Positions 18,936 through 27,656 of a DNA stretch of 60,503 nucleotides are shown here, piece by piece. The notes beneath the pieces were generated by a model. That model was given only the letters and a program-made list of their open reading frames with translations, was not told the DNA's origin and searched no databases. The stretch's first letter is position 1, and each line of letters begins with the position of its first letter. The DNA is from Martensiomyces pterosporus (Eukaryota > Kickxellomycota > Kickxellomycetes > Kickxellales > Kickxellaceae), in the NCBI GenBank assembly GCA_025201845.1, contig MU603964.1, positions 4,067 through 64,569 on the forward strand. The letters run 5' to 3'. A program made the position numbers and the translations under genes.

Positions 18936-21599
18936 CTAAAGCACTACAGTCAGCAGCTCCTGCTGCACCTGCTCTAGACGAGACTGGAGGCCGGCTGCTT
19001 GGGCCCGCTTGGCTGCCAATATGGCGCGAAGCTGCTCAATCTCAAGGCTGACAGAGGTAATTGCCCCTTCCCTGGCCATGTCTGCCGTCGAGACTGACGC
19101 AGACGTGAGCAAAGAAGGCTGTGGAGCAGCTTGCTGCTGATCAGCCGGTGGCTGGATATCCGCTGCTATTGTTGCTGCTGCCACTGGTACCGATGGCGAT
19201 GAGAACGACGACGACGACGACGATGACGACATGCCTGCGCCAGTGGACAGCTGAACAACATCCCACAAAACGCCGCTTGATGCTAGGTCATCCACAGATC
19301 CCATCTCTCCGTCAATATCGGTCTCCCACGACTCGGTGGTCTCAGTGTTTGCCTGGCTGCTGCCGCCATCGCCCTCAGAGACATCGCCGCCGCCACTGCT
19401 CTCACCCAACGCTACGCTAGATACAGTGCTGATGGTTTGAATTGCAGGTGTTGGCGGCGCTTCGTTGACGCCAAGCCTCAGCAGAAAGGTGTGGTACTTG
19501 TACAGCGCTGGGCGGTGCGATATAGTGATGAGTGTTATTCCCAGTCTCTTGGCGTGCTCATACATCAGGCCCTCTACATCAGCGCTCACTGCGCTAGTGC
19601 ACTCGTCAAGGACAGCAAAGCGCGGCAGATGGTAGAATAGACGCGCAAGGTTGATGCGCTGCTTCTCGCCCCCGCTCAGCACGTCCTTCCACTCCTTTCT
19701 TGCAGAGAACCCGCCCTCGCGTGCTGGAAGGTATGCCAGGTGGACCGCGTGAAGGACCTCCATCAGCTCCTCCTCGACACGGCCCAGTGCTTGCATCTGC
19801 TCATAGGTGTGGGGATAGATGATTTGGTCCCTGAGAGTGCCAAGCGGCAGGTAGGGCCGCTGCGGTATATAGATGATCTCCGACGGCTCCGGGCGTTCGA
19901 CCACGCCCGCAAATGCTGGCCACAGTCCGCTGAGAACACGCAGAACCGATGTCTTTCCAACGCCATTGGGACCAGCAATCATCCAGTGCTGGCCACGCCG
20001 CACCTCCCACGTCAGCGGACGCACTAGGAGCTCGCCGCCGACATTCGGATCGATGCTGGGGGCAACAATGGGGAGGTTGGTGAATCTGATGCCGTCAATG
20101 TCCTCATACGTAGCTCCGCTGATGTTGCACAGCGAAAGCTCTGGCAGCCGCCTTGCTTCGCCACTCACCGACAAGGCCGGCTGCTGATACTCGTCTCGGC
20201 GCAGCGCATGCAGCGTGCTGACCAGGGAGTAAACGCGGCTGGTGTAGCCCGTCAGCTCCATGATTTCCTTTATCGAGTACATCACGCGGCCGCCGGCGTC
20301 TGAGAGGTTGACGAGGATCCGCTTGTTGGTAACGAACCGCTGGGTACGGTAGCCGCCGTCATCGATGCTGCCTTGTCCTGCCGATGCAGCCCCTGCGAGA
20401 GATGGGCCGAGGAAAAATGGCAGCGCGCAAACAAGGTACCCAAACGCAGACCATGTGTACTTGATAACCATGTCCTCGAGCACGACGTGCGATATCTTGC
20501 GGCGAGCAACGCTACGGGCGTGCGCGAGAAGCCTGCTGAGGCTGCTTTGCAGCTGCTCCGCCTCACGCTCTTCGCCTCTGTAAAAGGCAATCTCCTCGGC
20601 GTTTGTGATAACTCGAGAGTGGTTGGCGCGGAACTCGCCTTCCAGCTTTGCATGGGCAGCTGCCATCTTGCCAAAGGCCGGCGTCCATGCACGCAGCAGA
20701 CTGGCTGTCGCCATGTACATGCCAAACATGCCAACAGTGCCTTGCAGACCGACGCCGCGGATAAGCTGGATGTTGAATATGATTGTATCCAGCGTGGGCT
20801 TGCCAAGATTGGACAGGAACGACGACAGCTTGTTGCAGAAGCGAGCAATGTCTGTGGTGATGAACTGGTCTGGGTTCGAGATGCGGCCGTCAAGGGTAAG
20901 CAGCTTGTAGTAGTTGAGGTTGTCGTTCAGGTAGAGGTCGTGCACGTACTGCGTGAGACGGGTGCGGAATGCCAGCGCAAGCTTGGACTCGAGGAAGCGG
21001 ATCATGCTGTTTGTGTAGGTTGCGGGGACGGCAATGGCGAACCACGACAGCAGCCCAGCAAGGAATTTGCGGCCCTGGCCGCGCACCAGGTGCTTGACAA
21101 TCTTTCCGTCGAGCTCAGCAACGACCACGCTGAGCCATGTTCGCAGAACCAAGAACAGCGAGTGCATGACGATGATCAGCATCTCCTTGCTCGCCAACGA
21201 AGGGATCATGATGCGGGCCAGGGCGCGAAGCTGCAAGAAAAACACCCTGTTGAGCTTGCCAGAGCTGCTCGCCTTGCCCTCTCCTGCGGCAGAGGAGCTC
21301 TGCTGCTGTCCCCTGTCAATAAGGCTGGCAGGGAAGTGCGGTGCGTCCTTGTCAAACTGCCTCTCTCGCTCGTCGCTCTCCGTCCACTGGCCAGCGCCGT
21401 AGCCACTGCCGCGCAAGCTGCGCATACTCGCCGAGCTGAGCGCCGCTGCCGCTGCCATGCTCCTCTTCGCCTTCTCGGCCGTTCTGCGGTGCTGCAGGTA
21501 GCTGTAAACAACAACGACAAGCGACACTACCGCTGCACTGGTAAGGGACCCGGACGAGAGCCCGCTGGGCCGTGCATGCTTTGAGTTCACGGCAGGCAT
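18936..21599 (-). CDS. Peroxisomal half-size ABC transporter (ABCD/Pxa family)
   Basis: An 887-residue half transporter of the adrenoleukodystrophy (ABCD) family, which imports very-long- or long-chain acyl-CoA into peroxisomes. A Ser/Ala-rich N-terminus is followed by the membrane domain (about 130-430). It contains the family segment NPDQFITTDIARFC and the EAA-like NAEEIAFYRGEEREAE near 329. The nucleotide-binding domain has Walker A GPNGVGKTS near 543, signature LSGGEKQRINLARLF near 640, Walker B FAVLDE near 660, and the H-loop ISHRPALYKYHTFLLRL. About 165 residues of Ser/Gly/Gln-rich sequence and a final predicted coiled coil (SLEIEQLRAILAAKRAQAAG) extend beyond the usual C-terminus. The first true ATG is 21599; the open frame begins at a TTG six bases earlier. 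Whether it is the Pxa1 or Pxa2 type is not settled. Confidence 0.93.
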   Translation of the reverse strand: MPAVNSKHARPSGLSSGSLTSAAVVSLVVVVYSYLQHRRTAEKAKRSMAAAAALSSASMRSLRGSGYGAGQWTESDERERQFDKDAPHFPASLIDRGQQQSSSAAGEGKASSSGKLNRVFFLQLRALARIMIPSLASKEMLIIVMHSLFLVLRTWLSVVVAELDGKIVKHLVRGQGRKFLAGLLSWFAIAVPATYTNSMIRFLESKLALAFRTRLTQYVHDLYLNDNLNYYKLLTLDGRISNPDQFITTDIARFCNKLSSFLSNLGKPTLDTIIFNIQLIRGVGLQGTVGMFGMYMATASLLRAWTPAFGKMAAAHAKLEGEFRANHSRVITNAEEIAFYRGEEREAEQLQSSLSRLLAHARSVARRKISHVVLEDMVIKYTWSAFGYLVCALPFFLGPSLAGAASAGQGSIDDGGYRTQRFVTNKRILVNLSDAGGRVMYSIKEIMELTGYTSRVYSLVSTLHALRRDEYQQPALSVSGEARRLPELSLCNISGATYEDIDGIRFTNLPIVAPSIDPNVGGELLVRPLTWEVRRGQHWMIAGPNGVGKTSVLRVLSGLWPAFAGVVERPEPSEIIYIPQRPYLPLGTLRDQIIYPHTYEQMQALGRVEEELMEVLHAVHLAYLPAREGGFSARKEWKDVLSGGEKQRINLARLFYHLPRFAVLDECTSAVSADVEGLMYEHAKRLGITLITISHRPALYKYHTFLLRLGVNEAPPTPAIQTISTVSSVALGESSGGGDVSEGDGGSSQANTETTESWETDIDGEMGSVDDLASSGVLWDVVQLSTGAGMSSSSSSSSFSSPSVPVAAATIAADIQPPADQQQAAPQPSLLTSASVSTADMAREGAITSVSLEIEQLRAILAAKRAQAAGLQSRLEQVQQELLTVVL

Positions 21600-22408
21600 G
21601 AGCAAAAGAAGCAGTATATGAGGATGGTGGTGTGCTGCTTCTAGGACTGGTGTGCTGCCACGTATTTGTCTGTCTGTGTGTGGGGGGGGGGTAGAGCGGC
21701 AAGCGAAAAGGAGGCTCTGGTATACTGATTGTTATGTATAGTACAGCTGTAGTGGTTGTGGCAATAATAGCAGTGCAGATGCTGGGGCTAGGGCAAAAGA
21801 GCGCGAGTTGAGCAAGCAGAGGAATCCACGAGAACTGCGTGCCAGGGAGCACAGCGTCTTGCTTTTCCCGACTGCTTTAAACCTCTGAGAAGCCGATGCC
21901 AAAGCACCAAAGCACCACTCTGCATTTTGATTCCTGCGGCCTTCCACTGCGTGCTGCTCACATGAGCAGAGGCTGGTTTCACATGTCACCATCGCTTCCC
22001 AGGGAGCTGTGCCGAGAAAGCACAAGGCAAGCACCACAGCCTCGCCAGCCCCACATGTCCTTGCATTGGAGCCAGCTGAAGTCGTCTGGCAATCTCCGCT
22101 GGAAAAAGGCCTCTCCTGGTTGCCGGCAGCAGCGTCTGGCCCAAACCCATGTGCAGGCATCCGCTGTGGTACAGGATTCCCAGCCTCCGTCATCCGTGCG
22201 ATCACCATAGTCATCGAGCAGGTCGCCCCGGGCTCATACCGGGAGAGGTGTGCAGGTCGATCCAGGGCCAGTGTCCAAAATAGATCGTAGAACCGCTGCC
22301 GTTACGCTTGCGTCGCTTCCATCTCCTTGACTCGTAGAAGTAGCAATAGATACAGCTGCAGCAGCACACAAAAGTCAACAGCACAGACACGCCGAAAGCA
22401 GCCACGTC
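21600..22408. other. Divergent promoter region
   Basis: About 809 bp between the divergent ABC transporter and HAD hydrolase genes, with a G-run near 21680-21692. Open frames on both strands have no recognisable domain. Confidence 0.6.
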
Positions 22409-23656
22409 ATGTCCGCCATCGCCTTCCACCGTGCAGTCGCGCAGAGCAAAGGCCGCTACAGCTTGAATGCCTCTTCTGGAAGTCGGCTACTTAGGCCGGC
22501 GCTGCCTGCTGCATGCAGCATCCCTCGCCGGCTTCTGCAGACAAGGCCGGCGTGCCAAGAGCAGCTCTCTGAGACGCAGCCTCAGCGTGAGACGCCTTCT
22601 GCAGATGAGTGGCACTTGCCAACAGCTGTTGCGTTTGACATCGACGGGGTGCTGATCAAGGGGAAGCGCACGCTGGAGCAGGGGCGCAGATCAATCGAGA
22701 TGCTCAACGGCGACAACGTGCTGGGAAAGAGAATCCCCTTTGTGCTTCTGACCAACGGCGGAGGCGTGTCTGAGGCAGCCAAGGCGGCGGACTTATCGCG
22801 GCGTTTGGGCCTAGAGATCAGGCCAGAGCAAATCATTCTGTCGCACTCGCCAATGCAGGCGCTTGCAAAGGAGTATGCTGACAAGCACGTGCTTATTGTT
22901 GGTGGTGTGCAGCACCGGTGCGCAGACATTGCGCGTGCCTATGGATTCAAAAACGTCAGCACGCCTAACGACGTTGTTGCGTGGGCGCCGTCTGCATGGC
23001 CGTTCATGAAGCCGCCAGCAGGCGACCAGCTGTCTGAGGGCGGCAGCATCCAAGGCCGCGACTTTTCGAAGAGCCCGTTCCACGCGGTGCTGCAGTTCCA
23101 CGACTCGTTTGACTATGGCCGCGACCTGCAGATCGTCACGGACGTGCTTCGCTCAAAGAGCGGCACTATCGGCAGCGAGTTTGTCAGCAAGCAGACGATC
23201 CCACTGTACATGTCCAACCCCGACCTTGTGTTCAGTAACGAGTATCCGCTCCCGCGGTTCGGGCAGGGAGCATTCCATGCCTGCTTGCGCGCACTGTGGC
23301 ACGAGCTGACTGGAGGCGCAGCCCTGGAGTATACGCTATTCGGAAAGCCGAACCGGGTTCAGTACCAGTATGCTGAGCAGGTCCTGGACCAGCTGGCTCA
23401 AAAGGCGGTCCCGGGTGTCGAGATGTCGCAGGTGCGCGCCAACCGCAGGGTGTTTGCGATTGGAGACAACCCAGCTGCCGACATTGCTGGCGCCAACGGC
23501 GCAGGATGGACCTCTGTTCTGGTTCGCACAGGCGTCTTCAGTGGGCCGCCAGGCACGAACGACGCAGCCAATCCTGCAAAAATGGTGGCTGACCATGTTG
23601 GGGACGCCGTCAAGTGGATCATCGAGACTGAGGCCAAGCGAGCATCCCGGCTGTAG
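22409..23656 (+). CDS. Mitochondrial HAD-superfamily hydrolase, CECR5/YKR070w type
   Basis: A 415-residue member of the class IIA HAD phosphatase-like family related to human CECR5 (HDHD5) and yeast Ykr070w. HAD motif I is VAFDIDGVLI (Asp near 76 and 78), motif II is LLTNGGG near 113 and motif IV is GDNPAADIAGANGAGWTSVL near 352. The first 60 residues are Arg/Ser/Ala-rich and almost free of acidic residues, consistent with a mitochondrial presequence. The substrate of this family is not established. The start ATG at 22409 is the first in frame, and the gene is single-exon. Confidence 0.92.
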   Translation: MSAIAFHRAVAQSKGRYSLNASSGSRLLRPALPAACSIPRRLLQTRPACQEQLSETQPQRETPSADEWHLPTAVAFDIDGVLIKGKRTLEQGRRSIEMLNGDNVLGKRIPFVLLTNGGGVSEAAKAADLSRRLGLEIRPEQIILSHSPMQALAKEYADKHVLIVGGVQHRCADIARAYGFKNVSTPNDVVAWAPSAWPFMKPPAGDQLSEGGSIQGRDFSKSPFHAVLQFHDSFDYGRDLQIVTDVLRSKSGTIGSEFVSKQTIPLYMSNPDLVFSNEYPLPRFGQGAFHACLRALWHELTGGAALEYTLFGKPNRVQYQYAEQVLDQLAQKAVPGVEMSQVRANRRVFAIGDNPAADIAGANGAGWTSVLVRTGVFSGPPGTNDAANPAKMVADHVGDAVKWIIETEAKRASRL

Positions 23657-24488
23657 GCATTCCAGGCACAGCATGTCTCGCGGCGCTCGATCAATGGGCA
23701 GGGATGGTCACTTTGTGGTGCTTTGCAGTACGCTTGATCGCACCCAGGCTTCCGACATACTGGCAGCGGAGCGCATTGGTGTTTCACCACCTTCGCGCTC
23801 CATGAGTCCTGTAGAACGGCAGTAGAGTGTGGTGGCTTGCAGAGCGAGAAGCTCACATCTAGCGCATTATTTCGCCATTTGCCTCTTTCTATCTAGACGC
23901 GCACTCCCTTTGTTCTCTCCATTGTTACCAAACTTGCTTTGTTGCGCAACTGCCCACCCGTCTGTCCATTTGCTCTCGCTACAAGCGCCCTGTGCCCTGC
24001 TCCCTCCTGCCCCCTATCTGCTGGCTAGGCACACAAGCTACCGCCTACTGCTGCCCAAACCACACAATACAGCGACAGCAGCCGCAAATACCGCTCTCCC
24101 CTCCTCTTTCTCCTCCCACACCACCCAGATGAATAGACGTCTGTTGCTGGCTCCCTCCCCTGTGTCTGTCAGTGCTCAGCATTAATAGCTTGCCCAGAAT
24201 CTTGCCCTCCGTTTAGGCGCCGCGCAACAGAAAGGGCAGCAGCAGCAATATAACAACAAACCCCCGCTTGCCGCTGCTGGCTGTTTTTCTGATATAATAC
24301 CCCCTTCCCCAGCAGCACCCACGCTGCTTTCTTGCTAGACTAATTTCGGCTTGCCTGCTCATACTATAAACACGCGCTATCTTTCCTGCCCTGCACACAC
24401 ACACACACACACACGTCCGCTGCCCGCAATACCCATCTCCCCCTTCCCCCACGCACAGGTGCTATAACTATCGCACTCCTTCAGCTCA
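23657..24488. other. Intergenic region with promoter of the TOK-like gene
   Basis: About 830 bp, strongly pyrimidine-rich on the plus strand. It contains a TATA element (24365-24370) and a CA microsatellite (24394-24414) ahead of the next gene. No separate gene is supported. Confidence 0.6.
24365..24370 (+). promoter_or_regulatory. TATA box of the TOK-like gene
   Basis: TATAAA, about 120 nt upstream of the ATG at 24489. A CA-dinucleotide run follows at 24394-24414. Confidence 0.55.
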
Positions 24489-26285
24489 ATGAATGCGTCG
24501 AATGCCAATCATGGGCAGCTGTTTGGCGGAAGAGCGGAGGGCCTCTTGGACTCGGAGAGCTCTGGCTCAGCGGGGCCACACAACCACCACGCCGCAGGTA
24601 CAGACGACACATATCCACTAACATCGGCAGGGGCTGGCCGTGGACACGGATCCGCTGCCGCACCGCTCAGTGGTCTCAGCCTCGACACACCTGACATTAG
24701 CTACGAAACAGAGAAGCCGCACCCCTACCCGCTCAAGTTTGGCCCTTGGTGGCGGTTCTGCAGCGCAGCAGACAGAAGCCAGCCAAAGACGCGCATTCTG
24801 CCCTGTGTAGCCGCCATCCTAATGCCGGTCACTGTCCTGTTTGTCCTGACCGCTGTCGAGGGCAACTGGATCCAGTCCGCCCGCGGGTATAACGGGCACC
24901 GTGTGCAGAAGGCTACGGGCTACGTTGTAGGAAACGCCATTGCAGTTGCACTTGCGTTTGGGAGTGCCCTGACAATCGCCTTTCGCCAGATCGATTACTT
25001 CCGCCGGTTTGCGAGCCTGCGGACTGCTATGCTTTCCCAGGTGGTCATCAACGCACTTCTGGGGTTTGTGTGCATACTGGTTGGCGGCCTCTACCAGAGG
25101 AACAGGGTCAACTACAAGCACGTATGGATCACGCCAGAGTACCCGTGTATCTTCATCGGCGGGTTCTTTGCGTTCCTTCAGATGGCGCTCCTGCTGATCG
25201 ACTACGTGACCACGCCGAGCTTTAACGAGCGCGGCCACGGGTATGGGTCCTCGCCAATGCAGACAGCCATCGGGCTCTCCAACATTGTCAACATCTGGAC
25301 CGGGTTTGGCTCGCTTGTCTTCTCCAACGTCGAAGCCAACAGCGTGTGGCACCCGTACAACAGCTGCTACAACTCGTGGGTCGCTCTGATCACGACTGGG
25401 TCCACCGTGCTGAACTACAAGACCACGAACAGCAAGATATTCATTCTTTTCTGGCTCCCCATCGGCCTGCTGATCATGTTTATCTACTTTGTGTGCTTTG
25501 GCCTGGGCTTTATCCAGCGCTTTGACGAGAAGCCGCTGCGCCGCATCAACGAAGCAGAGGACAGACTGCGTGGCGCTTGCCGCGAGCTCCGCCGCAGCGG
25601 CGCAGCAAACAAGGAGCTAGTAGCCTCGCTCCAGAGCCGCATCGCTTCTCTCCAGGACAGCATCGGCTACCTGAAGGACCAGCGCCTGCGGTACTTTGCC
25701 ATCCTATTCTCAGTCGGCGTGCTGCTCAAGATATGCAGCTGGCTGCTTGGGTCAATCATCTTTGCACGCACGGAGATCGGGTGGTCGTACTGGGACTCGA
25801 TGTTCTTTTTGTTCCTCAATCTGCTCACCGTCGGCATTCAAGACATGGTGCCCAGATCAGCGTCTGGAATGCCGCTCTACCACGCATACACATATGTTGA
25901 CATCCTGTGCACGGCTGCGCTGGATGCCCTGCTGTTCCATATCCTCTACAACTTGGCTCCCTGGCCAAGGTACACGAGCGCCGCCAGCGCGTTCCTTGGT
26001 GGCGCGGCTGGCAAAGTGTTCCACAGGCGGCGGGTGGTCGGTGCTGAGGATCTCGAGGCCGAGCAGCCAGCTGGCGTGGCCCCAGGCGGCGGGCCGGATT
26101 ACAGCTACTCGACTCAGCGAGCAACTGACCAGCTTGAGGGCGTCCTCAGTGCCGCTAGCCGGCTGCGGGGCATCCTCATCCAAAACGCGGCCAGCCAAGC
26201 AGACCTGGCGGAGTATGAGCGCTTGCTCGAGGCCGCTGAGAACCGCTTAGACGACCTGAACATGAGCGACAAGAAAACCAGCTGA
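24489..26285 (+). CDS. TOK1-like two-pore-domain potassium channel relative with non-canonical filters
   Basis: A 598-residue polytopic protein. A Ser/Gly/His-rich cytosolic N-terminus of about 95 residues leads to hydrophobic helices at about 102-124, 140-162, 176-201 and 218-239. A pore-like unit at about 293-341 follows (YNSWVALITTGSTVLNY, then a helix with FILFWLPIGLL). A cytosolic coiled coil (about 355-400) separates it from a second pore-like unit at about 402-488 (WSYWDSMFFLFLNLLTVGIQ, DMVPRSASG). Helix order and the second-pore surroundings match fungal TOK1 outward-rectifier K+ channels with eight helices and two P-loops. The filters differ: TTGSTV replaces the first T-x-G-Y/L-G-D and TVGIQD replaces the second. 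Ion conduction is therefore doubtful. It may be a divergent channel, a subunit or a sensor. Start is the first in-frame ATG. Confidence 0.72.
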   Translation: MNASNANHGQLFGGRAEGLLDSESSGSAGPHNHHAAGTDDTYPLTSAGAGRGHGSAAAPLSGLSLDTPDISYETEKPHPYPLKFGPWWRFCSAADRSQPKTRILPCVAAILMPVTVLFVLTAVEGNWIQSARGYNGHRVQKATGYVVGNAIAVALAFGSALTIAFRQIDYFRRFASLRTAMLSQVVINALLGFVCILVGGLYQRNRVNYKHVWITPEYPCIFIGGFFAFLQMALLLIDYVTTPSFNERGHGYGSSPMQTAIGLSNIVNIWTGFGSLVFSNVEANSVWHPYNSCYNSWVALITTGSTVLNYKTTNSKIFILFWLPIGLLIMFIYFVCFGLGFIQRFDEKPLRRINEAEDRLRGACRELRRSGAANKELVASLQSRIASLQDSIGYLKDQRLRYFAILFSVGVLLKICSWLLGSIIFARTEIGWSYWDSMFFLFLNLLTVGIQDMVPRSASGMPLYHAYTYVDILCTAALDALLFHILYNLAPWPRYTSAASAFLGGAAGKVFHRRRVVGAEDLEAEQPAGVAPGGGPDYSYSTQRATDQLEGVLSAASRLRGILIQNAASQADLAEYERLLEAAENRLDDLNMSDKKTS

Positions 26286-26473
26286 GCCAGAAGCGCTGCC
26301 GCTGCCCAGGCAAAGGGGCAAAGCCCAACAAAAAATATTTTCGCCCCTTATCCCATGCACCGCCGCCACTACTCAACTGCAGACCACCTCCTACGCCTTC
26401 TCCCTGGGCCCCTTCTCTCTGGGCCCCTTCTCTCCTCTCTGATTGATTGGTTTTATTCCTTGCTCCTTTTTGA

Positions 26474-26713
<240 letters not shown>

Positions 26714-26932
26714 ACAGGCAGCTTTATTCGCTTTACCTTCTCTTGGTCGGAATGCCCTCTGTCAAATACACACTCGTTTCCCCCTCCTCTCCTCTTTGTC
26801 ATGTCTGGCTGGCGCTGTTTATTTTCTAGCAGTCTTGTTTGCGTGGCTCTTGGCTGCCACGCGGTTTGTTGCGCCTGCTGGTAGTAGCAATTGCGCCCAA
26901 AGGCCGTACCTCAGATAGGAAACACACCTGTT

Positions 26933-27475
26933 TTACTGCGCCTGCAGCGGCTGCTCGTAGCCCTTGCGACGCTGCTCCTTCGCTGCATTCGCACCTGCCT
27001 CGGGCTCCTTGTCCTGGTAGGTGAACTTCCGCGAGTCTAGCTCCAACGTCACGGGCCCATCGTTGACCAGGCTGACATGCATCATGGCTCCAAACTCCCC
27101 TGTGGCAATCTTGGAGCGGTCGTAGAGCTGGCCCAGTCTGTCCACAAACTCGTCAAAGAACCGCCGGGACTCGCTGGACTTCATTGCCTCATGAAAGTCG
27201 GGCTTGGTTCCCTTGGTTGTCTTGCCATAGAGCGTGAACTGGGACACGCAGAGCACTTCGAGGCCCAGGTCCTTCACGCTCTTTTTCCACATGTTCCCTT
27301 CGTCGTCGCTAAACACGCGCATGCCCAGGACCTTTTTTGCCATGTACTCCAGATCCTCTTTGGTGTCATGCTGGCTGATACCAACCAGGACGCAAACGCC
27401 TCGACCGATCTTGCCAACGACTTGGTTGTCAACTGTAACCCCGGCCTCAATAACCTTCTGCAAAACCGCCCGCAT
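26933..27475 (-). CDS. DTD1: D-aminoacyl-tRNA deacylase
   Basis: Hydrolyses D-amino acids mischarged onto tRNA in the cytosol. The 180-residue protein begins MRAVLQKVIEAGVTVD as in the family, and carries the catalytic SQFTLYG and the cross-subunit NDGPVTLELDS (Gly-Pro motif). The start at 27475 is chosen over the open frame reaching 27514 because of that conserved N-terminus. About 25 residues of Lys/Glu/Gln-rich tail follow the domain. The promoter must lie in the 181 bp before the ATG13 stop codon, which includes an A-run near 27516-27527. Confidence 0.95.
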   Translation of the reverse strand: MRAVLQKVIEAGVTVDNQVVGKIGRGVCVLVGISQHDTKEDLEYMAKKVLGMRVFSDDEGNMWKKSVKDLGLEVLCVSQFTLYGKTTKGTKPDFHEAMKSSESRRFFDEFVDRLGQLYDRSKIATGEFGAMMHVSLVNDGPVTLELDSRKFTYQDKEPEAGANAAKEQRRKGYEQPLQAQ

Positions 27476-27656
27476 GTCTGCAAAACAGCTGGATCCCTTC
27501 TTGGAGGCAACCAAGCAAAAAAAAAAAGGGAAAAAAAGTCACAAAAGCGGAACAGAAGTAGAATCTATTCTTGCGCTACCTTGCTGCAGCCAGAAAACAA
27601 GAAATACACTTGGTGTCCATAAGCACTACCGTAAAAAAAAAACACCGCAGCACCTG

